NCBI GenBank assembly: GCA_049509675.1
Contig: JBEKZQ010000066.1
Location: 1-17,491 of the forward strand
Direction: 5' to 3'
DNA: 17,491 nt
DNA from: JBEKZQ01 sp049509675
GTDB lineage: Bacteria > Planctomycetota > Planctomycetia > Pirellulales > Thermoguttaceae
Shown here: in pieces, positions 8,211-15,965 of the stretch
Layout of the letters: every line of letters begins with the position of its first letter
How positions within the stretch are numbered: position 1 is the first letter of the stretch
Notes under the pieces: model-generated
What the model was told of the DNA's origin: nothing
The model's database searches: none
Seen by the model: the letters and a program-made list of their open reading frames with translations, nothing else
Position numbers and translations under genes: made by a program

Positions 8211-8567
8211 ACAAAGCCGAGCATCGGATCGAGGAATGCCTGGGGCGGGCCAAGAGCGATGCGGGGCTGGCCCAGTATCAGGTTCGCAATTGGATTGGAT
8301 GGCACCACCATCAAACACTCTCGCTGTTGGCGGCGTGGTTCCTGACCCAAGAAGACCGGCGGGGAAAAAAAATACACACCGGCTCTCACGGTCCCAACGG
8401 TCCGCACGATCATTGCAGCACTCTTGTGTCGCGATCTGGACTGCGGCTCTCCCGACTACATCGAACGCAACAATACCCGTCGGATGAAGCGGAACGAGAT
8501 CGCCTATGCATACCACTGGAAATCACGTAACCGCCTGCCGCCTTTGAGGTTCAACCGACGGAAATAG
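8211..8567 (+). pseudogene. C-terminal remnant of an IS701/IS4-like transposase, frameshifted
   Basis: The frame directly after the IS66 right end encodes KAEHRIEECLGRAKSDAGLA, then NWIGWHHHQTLSLLAAWFL. These resemble the C-terminal part, with the catalytic glutamate region, of IS701/IS4-like DDE transposases. The frame is lost at a run of eight A (8365-8372). Reading with one A fewer restores RRGKKYTPALTVPTVRTIIA and a family-like end, KRNEIAYAYHWKSRNRLPP, up to TAG at 8565-8567. The N-terminal two thirds is absent and is not found on the other side of the IS66 element. It is therefore a dead fragment, truncated at 5' and frameshifted within; family assignment is from remembered motifs. Confidence 0.8.
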
Positions 8568-8576
8568 TGGATACAG

Positions 8577-8666
8577 TCATACTACCATACTGCGGAGAAC
8601 GACCTCGTCGTCGGCCCGAAGCGGCAAGGAGCAGAGAACCAAGAACACGCCAAGACAATACTTCAT
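8577..8666 (-). pseudogene. 5' fragment of a secreted-protein gene cut off by the mobile elements
   Basis: An ATG at 8666 (minus strand) follows a good ribosome-binding site (GAAGGAAG, about 6 bases upstream). It opens MKYCLGVFLVLCSLPLRADD, a textbook signal peptide with cleavage likely after RA (residue 18). The frame stops at 8577 after 29 residues, where the sequence meets the end of the transposase remnant. It lies 137 bases after the stop of the large GH123-like gene and on the same strand, so it was probably the next gene of that operon. Its function cannot be told from what is left. The exact junction, somewhere around 8568-8595, is not resolved. Confidence 0.6.
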
Positions 8667-8803
8667 GTTGGCTTCCTTCATCTGACAGGAGAGCTTCATT
8701 TCCACCTATACGAGTTCATACCACAGCGGCGTCGTAGCATGGCCGATTTCCCGCTCCCAGTCACGTCCCCTTTCGCTTTCCCGCCGGAGGAGTGCGGCCG
8801 CTG

Positions 8804-11743
8804 CTATCGGGCCGCCCGTTCGCTGCTTGATGGCGGTTCCTGCCGCACGGTTCCGAGCGCCTTGGCCACCTCCGCCGTTACGGCGTAGAGCTGCTCCGAG
8901 TTGCTGTTCCATGCGGCCGCGTCGAACACCGGCGGGAAGTATGGTTTCGCGAAGAATGGTTTCCAGGCCGAGGCGTAGTGCAACCGCCGCGTGCGATCGT
9001 CGCACAATTGCTTACATTTTCTGACCAGATCGGGGCCGAGCTGCTCAGGATGATCCAAGATCGCGTCCTGCACGAGCATGCGCACCTCCGCGTCCTGCAA
9101 TGCCTCTTGCAACAAGCGGAAGTGACAGGTGGGCGCAGGCCCCTGTTTGCCCGGCCCCAAAAGGGCGATGGTGGCAAAGCTGTGGTCGATGCCATTGTCG
9201 TAGGTATAGCAATCGACGAGGCTGCGGTAATAGGAGAAGTTGTAGCCTGGCACGTCGGTTTTCAGCACGGGCCAGAAGTCGGCGCCTTGGCAACCGATGC
9301 CGTGGACGACGGTCGCGTCGCTGCCCCAGACGCCGCCATTGCACAGCAGCAGCGATTCGGCCGCCAGGCGGAACATGATCGGCGCCGCGGCCTGATGCAT
9401 CGTCCAAGCTCCGGTCGTCACGGGGATCGAAGACTTCCAGGCCGCGGTGCGCCAACGGTAGTGCCCGGTTTCCGTGTTGTCCGGATCCCAGTTCACCGAG
9501 AGGATGTCGGACCCGTTATAAAGCCAGCATCCCCAATTGAAGTAGCTCAAGTTCTTAACGGCGTAAATATGATGGGCCCGGCTGAACCAGGCCACGTCCG
9601 GCGCCAGCGTCTTGCAGTCGGCGAAACATTTCGGCCCGATGTAGCCGTCGACCGCCGCGCCGAAGATCATGGAACGCTCCATGCCTCTTTGGGCGAGGAT
9701 TCGCCGCAGGCCGTCGAACACGGGTTTCCAGAACTCGCGGGACTCGGGGGTGCCCCACTTTGGCGCGCTCCTCTCGTGCGTCCGGCCGGTGGCCGGATCC
9801 AGCTCGGTGAACGGGAGCATCTCCACTTCCGGAGCGTAAGGCACCTTCTGCCCGGCGACGAACATGCTCTGCCCCTCGCTGCGGTAGAAGGGCCGATCGT
9901 GGATCCAAACCACCACGCGCGGCGGTTTCTTCAGTCGCCGAATAGCCGTGTCCAGGTAGCGCTCGACAATGCTGAAGTCGTGCTGATACGAGCCGTCGGG
10001 CTGCTTGATCCAGCGGACCATCGAGTGCTGATTGCTCAGGTTCGTTTTGGCCAACAGCGGGACGTAGAGGTCGCCCGTGCCGATCTGCCCCAGCAACTCG
10101 AAGACCTGGTCCAGCAGCTTCCAATGGGCGGGCGACCACAAAGGCACGCCGTACTTCATCGCCACGGAATCGGGCGACTCGAGGACGCCCATAAGCGTCT
10201 TGAAATCGCGGGGATCCGGCAGTGTCCAGTCGCCCGCCACGCTGAACTGGAGCGGCACCTCGACCGGCGCCGCGTCCGCGGCCGTGATGACGATCTTGCC
10301 GGCGTACTGTCCGGGCCTGGCGTCGCGGGGCACTTTAGCGGTTATCCAGATCGGCTGGAAAGCGACCTGGTAGCTGGGCATGGATCCGCCATACCAGCGG
10401 AACGGCGGGGTTTCGGCGCGAAGTTCCGTTGGCGGCACAGGCTCGATTGTATCGAACTGCACGCCCGCGGGTCCGGTCTGACCGCCGCCAAAGAATTCCC
10501 ACTGCACGTAGCCCAGCTCGACCGCGGAGGCCGGCAGCATCGCGCCCTGCTCGCCGGCAAGCGCCGTGACGGTCGCCTTGAAATCCTTCACGGCCTGCGT
10601 CGAGCTGACAACGAACTGGGCCGAGTAGGTACCGCCCGGCAGCCCGGCCATGCGGATCGGCCGGAGCGGCTCGTTCGGGTCGCCGAAATACGTGGGCAAC
10701 AGCTTGCTCAACGTCGAGGCGTTCCAGACCTGCATGCCGGCGGGCCGGGCGACGTTGGGCCGAACGGCATCCGAACCAGACGTCGTCGTCAGCCGCACGT
10801 CGTCAACCATGCAGCGGTTCCAGCCGAAAGTGGCGATCTCGCCCTGAACGTCGCCGGCCCAGTTTGCGCGCGGAGCAGTGAACATGACCGCATGCGCCGG
10901 CGCGCGGTGAACCTCAATGGCCAGCACGTTCACGCCCTTGCAGAGCAAGGAGGACGGAATCTTTGCGACGAGACTCCTGAACCGCTGCCGGTACCGCTCG
11001 ATGACGCGATCTGCCGTCGCTTTTGGTTCGCTGCCGAGAATGCGCCGCATGTTGACGGCGTTCTCCTTGCTGAAAACCTCATCTGCCCACTCCGGCTGGA
11101 TCAGGCCGTGCCAAAGCTTCACGCCGCTCTGGTCGGTCTCGACGGGATAAGGGTCCGCCAGCGTGTCCGGCGCGACGGGCCCGGCGGGAAGCTCTGCGCG
11201 GCCGATCTCCTGGCCGTTGACATAGGCGATCGCGCCGCCCTGAAACGACAGGTCGAGTGTCAGGTCCGAGACTTGCGCCGGATCGGTCACCTCGAACTTC
11301 CCGCGCACGCAAATCAAGGACAGGCTGCGGTAGTGTGCGTCGAACGGCCCTGGCTGGCGCGACCAGACGCTGTCGTCGAAATCGATCTTCTGCCAGCCAT
11401 TGGGGGGGGATGGGGAGCCGACGACCTTCCCGGCCGGCAGGATCTCGACTTCGCCCGGCTTGCGGTTGGATTCGCTCTTGGTCTTCTTCCGGTAGACGTA
11501 GGGCTCCACGCGGAGCAACTTGCCGCTGTCCAGGCGGACCACGTCGGTTTGCCAGGTCTCGAAGTACCGGCAGATCGTCCCGCCCAGTTCCTGCTCCGGG
11601 TTGTGCCACTGTTTGGCCATGCGGAGGATGACGTTGTCCCGCCCTTTGACGGCCGGGGCCGCCGCAGAACCAGCATCGGCGCGCGTCGCGCCTACGGCCA
11701 CCAAGACGGCCACCATCATTCCCGCCCTGATCACTCTGTTCAC
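8804..11743 (-). CDS. Large secreted GH123/DUF4091-like glycoside-hydrolase-related protein
   Basis: I place the start at GTG 11743, because GGAGAAG lies 5 bases before it; an earlier GTG at 11764 has no such site. The 979-residue product then begins with a clean signal peptide ending ATRADA. An N-terminal jelly-roll, carbohydrate-binding-like region follows (DFDDSVWSRQPGPFDAHYRS, AYVNGQEIGRAELP, VLAIEVHRAP; about 105-290). Next come beta-sandwich segments (VPRDARPGQYAGKIVITA, about 470-510) and a large catalytic-like region from FKTLMGVLESPDSVAMKYGV to about 900. The layout resembles GH123/DUF4091 proteins common in planctomycetes. I do not see the adjacent Asp-Glu pair of GH123 enzymes in the expected place, so catalysis and substrate are open. 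It starts 36 bases after the propeller gene stop, as part of the operon. Confidence 0.75.
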   Translation of the reverse strand: MNRVIRAGMMVAVLVAVGATRADAGSAAAPAVKGRDNVILRMAKQWHNPEQELGGTICRYFETWQTDVVRLDSGKLLRVEPYVYRKKTKSESNRKPGEVEILPAGKVVGSPSPPNGWQKIDFDDSVWSRQPGPFDAHYRSLSLICVRGKFEVTDPAQVSDLTLDLSFQGGAIAYVNGQEIGRAELPAGPVAPDTLADPYPVETDQSGVKLWHGLIQPEWADEVFSKENAVNMRRILGSEPKATADRVIERYRQRFRSLVAKIPSSLLCKGVNVLAIEVHRAPAHAVMFTAPRANWAGDVQGEIATFGWNRCMVDDVRLTTTSGSDAVRPNVARPAGMQVWNASTLSKLLPTYFGDPNEPLRPIRMAGLPGGTYSAQFVVSSTQAVKDFKATVTALAGEQGAMLPASAVELGYVQWEFFGGGQTGPAGVQFDTIEPVPPTELRAETPPFRWYGGSMPSYQVAFQPIWITAKVPRDARPGQYAGKIVITAADAAPVEVPLQFSVAGDWTLPDPRDFKTLMGVLESPDSVAMKYGVPLWSPAHWKLLDQVFELLGQIGTGDLYVPLLAKTNLSNQHSMVRWIKQPDGSYQHDFSIVERYLDTAIRRLKKPPRVVVWIHDRPFYRSEGQSMFVAGQKVPYAPEVEMLPFTELDPATGRTHERSAPKWGTPESREFWKPVFDGLRRILAQRGMERSMIFGAAVDGYIGPKCFADCKTLAPDVAWFSRAHHIYAVKNLSYFNWGCWLYNGSDILSVNWDPDNTETGHYRWRTAAWKSSIPVTTGAWTMHQAAAPIMFRLAAESLLLCNGGVWGSDATVVHGIGCQGADFWPVLKTDVPGYNFSYYRSLVDCYTYDNGIDHSFATIALLGPGKQGPAPTCHFRLLQEALQDAEVRMLVQDAILDHPEQLGPDLVRKCKQLCDDRTRRLHYASAWKPFFAKPYFPPVFDAAAWNSNSEQLYAVTAEVAKALGTVRQEPPSSSERAAR

Positions 11744-11779
11744 GGTTACTTCTCCAGATATCACAAGAAAGTGTAGTAG

Positions 11780-13018
11780 CTATCTTCCCCGCAGGTCGAG
11801 GCAGATCAAGGTCCCATTCTCGTTGCGGACGTAAACGCGGCCGTCGCTGAGCACAGGACCGTTCCAACAGGCGCCCGTCGAGAACACCGTTGCCCGCCCG
11901 ATCTCGGTGTAGGCGGTCGGAGACGCTTCGGCCACGATCAAGTCGCCGCGGCGAGACAGGATGAGCAGCTTTCCGTCGGCAAGTATAAGGCCACCGCACC
12001 CCACATCCCGCTCTCTCCATCGGAGCGAGCCGTCTTTCACGCTGACACAGACAAGGTCTGCCCTCATCCAACCCGATCCGGCAAGCACGTAAAGGCAGTC
12101 GCCTGCCAACACCGGGGTGGCGTAGTGGCACTCGAACCCTTTCTTCCACCTGACTGTGGGGGTGCCCCCGCTGACATCGAGCAGGGCGCATCCGCGGCCA
12201 TAGCTGGAACTGATGAAGATCGCGTCGCCCACAATCACCGGGTCGGCGCAGTTGGCATTGTCCAGGGTCTTCCACGGGTAGAGGGCGACTGTCTGCCTGC
12301 CGGCCAGATCGACAATGGTCAATCCACCGGCGGCAAACAGGGCCACGCAACGTTTCCCGGCCAGGGTGAAAGGCACCGGCGAGGAGTAGCTCGAATCGCC
12401 CACGCTCTTCCAGACAACCCTGCCGGTTCTCTTGTCCAGAGCCAGCCCCGACTCTCCCATGTTCAACAGCAACAGTTCTCCTTCGACGATGGGGGCCGTG
12501 GCGAAATTATGCCTTGGCTTGGCAAGGTCAAGCTCCTCTTGAAGGTTCTTGCCCCAGATCACCTGGCCGGAAACCACGTCGAGGCAGAACACCTGACCGT
12601 CCGCGCTGACGGTATAAACGGCCTTGCCGTCAACCGCCGGCGTGGCGCGGGGCCCTTGTCCGTAGGCTGACTCCGCCGCCGGGTACGAGTGCTTCCAGAC
12701 CGTCGCTCCGGTATCGGCACTGAAACAGAAGACGACGTCCTGCTTCCCGTCCCGTCCCATGACATAGACCTTGCCGCCCCGGACCGCCACGCCGGCGTGG
12801 CCGGGGCCCAGTTCGGTCGTCCAGAGTCGCTTGGCGCCCTCCTTTGGCCAGGCGGTGAGCCAGCCTCTTTCGTTCGAGACGCCGTCGTGGTTGGCCCCGC
12901 GCCAATTGGGCCAGTCGGCGGCGGCGCTGTTGTCCGCCTCCGCGACAAGAGGCACTGCTGGAAGAACCAACGCCAGGAGAACCTTGGCGACTGCCTTCTT
13001 TGTTGCCGAAGTCTTCAA
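11780..13018 (-). CDS. Secreted PQQ-like beta-propeller protein
   Basis: Periplasmic or surface beta-propeller of 412 residues, related to BamB/PQQ-repeat proteins that are abundant in planctomycetes. I take TTG at 13018 as the start: GTGAGG lies 5 bases upstream and the product then begins MKTSATKKAVAKVLLALVLP, a proper signal peptide. The longer frame from 13099 would put a basic non-signal stretch in front. WPNWRGANHDGVS (about 35) is the typical N-terminal motif. Propeller blades follow with repeated V-x-G-x-V-Y and D-x-x-T-G-x-x-x-W motifs, such as GKVYVMGRDG, FSADTGATVWKH, DVVSGQVIWGKN and DKRTGRVVWKS. It is more likely a binding or scaffold protein than a quinoprotein enzyme. Its ribosome-binding site overlaps the stop of the preceding gene, suggesting translational coupling. 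Confidence 0.85.
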   Translation of the reverse strand: MKTSATKKAVAKVLLALVLPAVPLVAEADNSAAADWPNWRGANHDGVSNERGWLTAWPKEGAKRLWTTELGPGHAGVAVRGGKVYVMGRDGKQDVVFCFSADTGATVWKHSYPAAESAYGQGPRATPAVDGKAVYTVSADGQVFCLDVVSGQVIWGKNLQEELDLAKPRHNFATAPIVEGELLLLNMGESGLALDKRTGRVVWKSVGDSSYSSPVPFTLAGKRCVALFAAGGLTIVDLAGRQTVALYPWKTLDNANCADPVIVGDAIFISSSYGRGCALLDVSGGTPTVRWKKGFECHYATPVLAGDCLYVLAGSGWMRADLVCVSVKDGSLRWRERDVGCGGLILADGKLLILSRRGDLIVAEASPTAYTEIGRATVFSTGACWNGPVLSDGRVYVRNENGTLICLDLRGR

Positions 13019-13025
13019 GGGGACC

Positions 13026-13855
13026 TCACTTCTTGTCCGAATCCTTTTGGGTGTCCAAATCCTTGTTGGCTGCTTCCGGAGGAGTCGCCTCCACGACAAC
13101 GCGAAACATGATCACCCCGCAATAATGTCCCGGACCCTCGCCGCGCTCGCTGCCGATGAATTCGGGATCGCCCAGCCGTTGGTCATTCTCTCGCCCAGGT
13201 GCAAATGCTTCTGGCTTCTGGTGGCCTCGGCTTTGTCTTGCAGCGGGATGTGCTCGGGGTCGGCCTGGTCTTCGTGGTCACAGCGGCTGTCGCTGACGCG
13301 CTCGGTCCAACCGTCGCAGAAGAAGTCGTAGAATCCCCACGCAGTCGGTTGTGCGGACTTCACCGGCGGGCGCTTGTCACCCTTGGCATAGGTCAGTTGG
13401 GCCTGATACTTCTGCGGAAACTTGGGATTGGAGGTGCCCAAGCGGGCCGCATACTCCCACTGCGCAGCCGTGGGGGTGCCGACTTTGCGTCCGGTCTTCT
13501 CCGAGAGCCGCTCGCAGAACTTGTACATGTCGACACACGAGACGTTGACGGGCGCTTTGGCCTGCTTGTACTCCTCGTGAGTCGGATCGTAGCCCGTCAC
13601 CGCCGCGAACATCTCCTGGGTGATCGGGTGCTCGGCTATGTAATAGCCTTTGGTCAGCGTCACCATATGTGGCGCATCCTCGCAGGCCAGGCAAAAGACA
13701 TACCTTTGCTTGTCGTAGAGATGGGGGTTGTTCAACGTCGCTCCGTAAAGGACGATCTCCTGGCCCGCCGGGGCAAGCTCTGCCGCCTCAGCCAAGGCGC
13801 CGCGCGACGACACAACCAGCGAGACTCCAACAACCAGCAACAAGAATCGTCTCAT
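13026..13855 (-). CDS. Secreted SUMF1-like (formylglycine-generating-enzyme fold) protein 2, frameshifted
   Basis: The start is ATG 13855, preceded by GAGAGGAAGG; it opens MRRFLLLVVGVSLVVSSRGA, a signal peptide. A SUMF1-type fold is shown by VTLTKGYYIAEHPITQEMFA, PVNVSCVDMYKFCERLSEKT and PTAAQWEYAARLGTSNP. The uninterrupted frame ends at 13112 in a nonsense tail. Adding one base in the CCC run at 13194-13196 instead gives HLGRENDQRLGDPEF, then HYCGVIMFRVVVEATPP and a stop at 13026. The restored FRVVVEATP matches the paralogue upstream almost exactly, so the gene has lost one base or the assembly has an error. The corrected product has about 276 residues. No CxxxxC pair of true formylglycine-generating enzymes is seen, so a sulfatase-activating role is doubtful. 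Confidence 0.75.
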
Positions 13856-13909
13856 GGCAACCTTCCTCTCTTTCCGTTCACGTTCTTTTCGCGGTCCCAA
13901 ACGGCCAGG

Positions 13910-15208
13910 TTATTTGCCGGCGGCCTTCTCCATCTCGGCAATCTCCTCCGGCGTGGCCTCCACGACGACGCGGAACTTCGTGCTTCCGTAGGCTGCATCG
14001 TCTTTGGCGTCCCCCACGCCTTCGTGGTAAGTGACGGTATTTCTGCCCCAATGGGCGTGTTTCTTGCCGGCCGCTTCGTCTTTCTCGCACGAGAAATAGG
14101 GATCGACCTCGTCCACGCGGCGATCCAGCACAAACGCGTCCCGCAACAATTCGAACGCTCCCGGATTCAGCATGTCATACAGCCCCCACGCATTGGGCTG
14201 CTTGGACTTTACCGGCAGGCACACTCCCCTTCCGGGGCCCGCGCTGTTCTGGCTTTGGTATTTCACATCCAGTTGCGGATTGGAGGTGCCCACGCGAGCC
14301 GCGTATTCCCATTCGGCCTCCCCGGGCAGGCGGACCGTTCGGCCGTTGTTGGCCGAGAGAATCTGGCAGAACTTGTTGACCTCGGCGCAGCTAACGTTCC
14401 GGACGGGGCGTTGAGGGCCCTTTAGCGTGCTGGGATTGTTGGGCATGACCGATTCCCACATCTCCTGGGTCACCGGGATTTCCGCCAGCCAGAACGGCTT
14501 GGTAAAGGTGACGACGATTGGATATTCGTCCTGCCATCGAGGCTGAACGTAAAAGGGCTTGAGAAACAGGAACGATCCCCGCGGCAACAGAATGCACCGT
14601 AGCGACAGCTTATCGCTGACTTTCAGGATCAATGGGTTCTTGCCGGGCATCTTCAGCGGCTTGTCGGGCGCCAGCATCTTGTCCGGATACTTGGGCGTAA
14701 CCTGCTTCCTGTCGGGATACTGGGTGAATACCTTGCTGGGCGTGATCCACTTCTTTCCGTCTTTCTCGGAAATCATGCCGGTCACGCCGACCCACGGCTC
14801 GCCCCACATGCAGCCCGGCACATCCTTCGAGCCATTCACGCACTTCGTCGCGAGCTCACCGGGGGTGAAGTAATACTTCAGCCGTGCGCTGAACGCATCA
14901 TTCATATTACGGGCTTGGCTCGCATCCATGCTGTCGCCCGGCCAATGCTCTTTCATGATGGTGTCCAATCTGGTTGCCACCTCGGGAGTCCCTTCCAAGG
15001 CAAACAACACCACCATGTGACGCACCTCTTTAGCCGCTTTCGGCGTACAGGCGTCTTCCAGCATCATCACGCCCTTGAGCGTGACCTCGCCGGCGGGTGC
15101 CGGTTTGTGCTCCCCGCCTTCCGCGGGCGGAGTCACCGTGCCCCAAGCGGCCAAATGGAGAGCCGCTGCCGACAACACCCAACTCAGAATGCGAATCGCG
15201 CGCGTCAT
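13910..15208 (-). CDS. Secreted SUMF1-like protein 1 with N-terminal extension
   Basis: The start is ATG 15208, after AAAGGAGAGGAAGAG; its ATGA overlaps the stop of the regulator gene. The product has 432 residues. A signal peptide (MTRAIRILSWVLSAAALHLA) is followed by about 190 residues (EVTLKGVMMLEDACTP, HMVVLFALEGTPEVATRLD, GVTGMISEKDGKKWITPSK) that I cannot assign to a named domain. A SUMF1 fold covers about 230-425, with FTKPFWLAEIPVTQEMWESV, VRNVSCAEVNKFC, RLPGEAEWEYAARVGTSNP, NAWGLYDM and KFRVVVEATPEE. Where active formylglycine-generating enzymes carry GNVWEW, RGGSW and a cysteine pair, this protein has NPGAFELL and HWGRN and a single cysteine. It is probably a binding or non-canonical member. 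A shorter paralogue lies 54 bases downstream. Confidence 0.85.
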   Translation of the reverse strand: MTRAIRILSWVLSAAALHLAAWGTVTPPAEGGEHKPAPAGEVTLKGVMMLEDACTPKAAKEVRHMVVLFALEGTPEVATRLDTIMKEHWPGDSMDASQARNMNDAFSARLKYYFTPGELATKCVNGSKDVPGCMWGEPWVGVTGMISEKDGKKWITPSKVFTQYPDRKQVTPKYPDKMLAPDKPLKMPGKNPLILKVSDKLSLRCILLPRGSFLFLKPFYVQPRWQDEYPIVVTFTKPFWLAEIPVTQEMWESVMPNNPSTLKGPQRPVRNVSCAEVNKFCQILSANNGRTVRLPGEAEWEYAARVGTSNPQLDVKYQSQNSAGPGRGVCLPVKSKQPNAWGLYDMLNPGAFELLRDAFVLDRRVDEVDPYFSCEKDEAAGKKHAHWGRNTVTYHEGVGDAKDDAAYGSTKFRVVVEATPEEIAEMEKAAGK

Positions 15209-15837
15209 CTCTTCCTCTCCTTTTTCATTGCCCTGGTTTTCGTCATGGACTTGGCTCGCGTTCGGCCGATCCTCGCCCCCTCGCGGGGCACTTGCAGGAA
15301 GACGCACAGAAAGCGGGCTGGCCGTTTCCCCACTACCCAGGAGTAATGCCCGTAGCGGGAATCAAAGTACAGTGAATCCCCCGGCCCCATCAGGACCGAC
15401 TTGCCGGCGATGAAGAATCGCATCCGGCCGGCGAGCACGTAAATGAACTCCTGGCCATCGTGCGTGAACGGTTTGGGGTGGTCGCCGGGTTGCGTGGTCA
15501 GAATGAAAGGCTCCGCCAGCTTGTGAGGGAAGCCGGCGGCCAGCGCCTCGTAGGTGTGGCCGAAGCGGGAGCCGTCCCGCGTGACCAACCGGCCTTTGCC
15601 TTTGCCGATGAGCACGTAGATGCTCTCGCCCTCGGTTTCGACGAAGAATTGGTCGATTCTTTGATTCAGCGCGTCGGCGATGCGGATCAACGTCGAGATG
15701 GGGGAGGAGACCTGCCCGTTCTCGATCTTGGAGAGCGTGCTCTTGGTGATGTTCGCGGCCCGCGCTGTGTCGGTCAGCGTCTGGCCGGTGGTCTCCCGGA
15801 GGCGACGGATGTTCTGGCCGATCGTGCGTTCGTTCAT
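15205..15837 (-). CDS. XRE-family regulator with C-terminal cupin domain
   Basis: Cytoplasmic transcriptional regulator of 210 residues if started at ATG 15837 (MNERTIGQNIRRLRETTGQT); ATG 15846 is a second choice. The frame upstream to 15942 is basic and proline-rich and probably not translated. A helix-turn-helix covers about 5-60 (TLTDTARAANITKSTLSKIE, NGQVSSPISTLIRIADAL). A cupin sensor domain follows at about 115-185 (HPKPFTHDGQEFIYVLAGRM, GPGDSLYFDSRYGHYSW), with His and Glu in the usual metal-ligand positions. The C-terminal 30 residues are very basic. XRE-cupin regulators generally sense a small molecule and control the adjacent genes. Its stop overlaps the next start as ATGA, so it is translationally coupled to the SUMF1-like gene and probably controls the whole operon. 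Confidence 0.92.
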   Translation of the reverse strand: MNERTIGQNIRRLRETTGQTLTDTARAANITKSTLSKIENGQVSSPISTLIRIADALNQRIDQFFVETEGESIYVLIGKGKGRLVTRDGSRFGHTYEALAAGFPHKLAEPFILTTQPGDHPKPFTHDGQEFIYVLAGRMRFFIAGKSVLMGPGDSLYFDSRYGHYSWVVGKRPARFLCVFLQVPREGARIGRTRAKSMTKTRAMKKERKR

Positions 15838-15846
15838 AGGAAACAT

Positions 15847-15876
15847 AGTATCACAACAGGAAACGGAAGCAAGCAA
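15847..15876 (-). promoter_or_regulatory. Candidate operon promoter, possibly giving a leaderless mRNA
   Basis: On the minus strand, TTGCTT (15871-15876) and GATACT (15847-15852) are 18 bases apart, and TGT precedes the -10 as in an extended -10. Transcription would start at or within a few bases of ATG 15846 or 15837. No ribosome-binding site precedes either ATG, so a leaderless transcript is plausible. Pattern-based only. Confidence 0.35.
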
Positions 15877-15965
15877 GAGAATGCGGCCGGGGACGGGCGT
15901 GGGTGTCTCTCCGGGGGGGGATTGCCGACGTCGCGCCTGCATAACATGATATGAAGGAAACCAAC

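Noticed and set aside
6710..8530. Plus-strand open frame of 606 codons opposite the IS66 transposase
   Set aside because: It is a shadow of the transposase; only its last part (from about 8201) is real, as the IS701/IS4-like remnant.
8978..11776. Plus-strand open frame of 932 codons opposite the GH123-like gene
   Set aside because: Composition is arginine, glycine and histidine-rich with no domain, while the minus strand has a signal peptide, ribosome-binding site and family-like motifs. It is a shadow frame.
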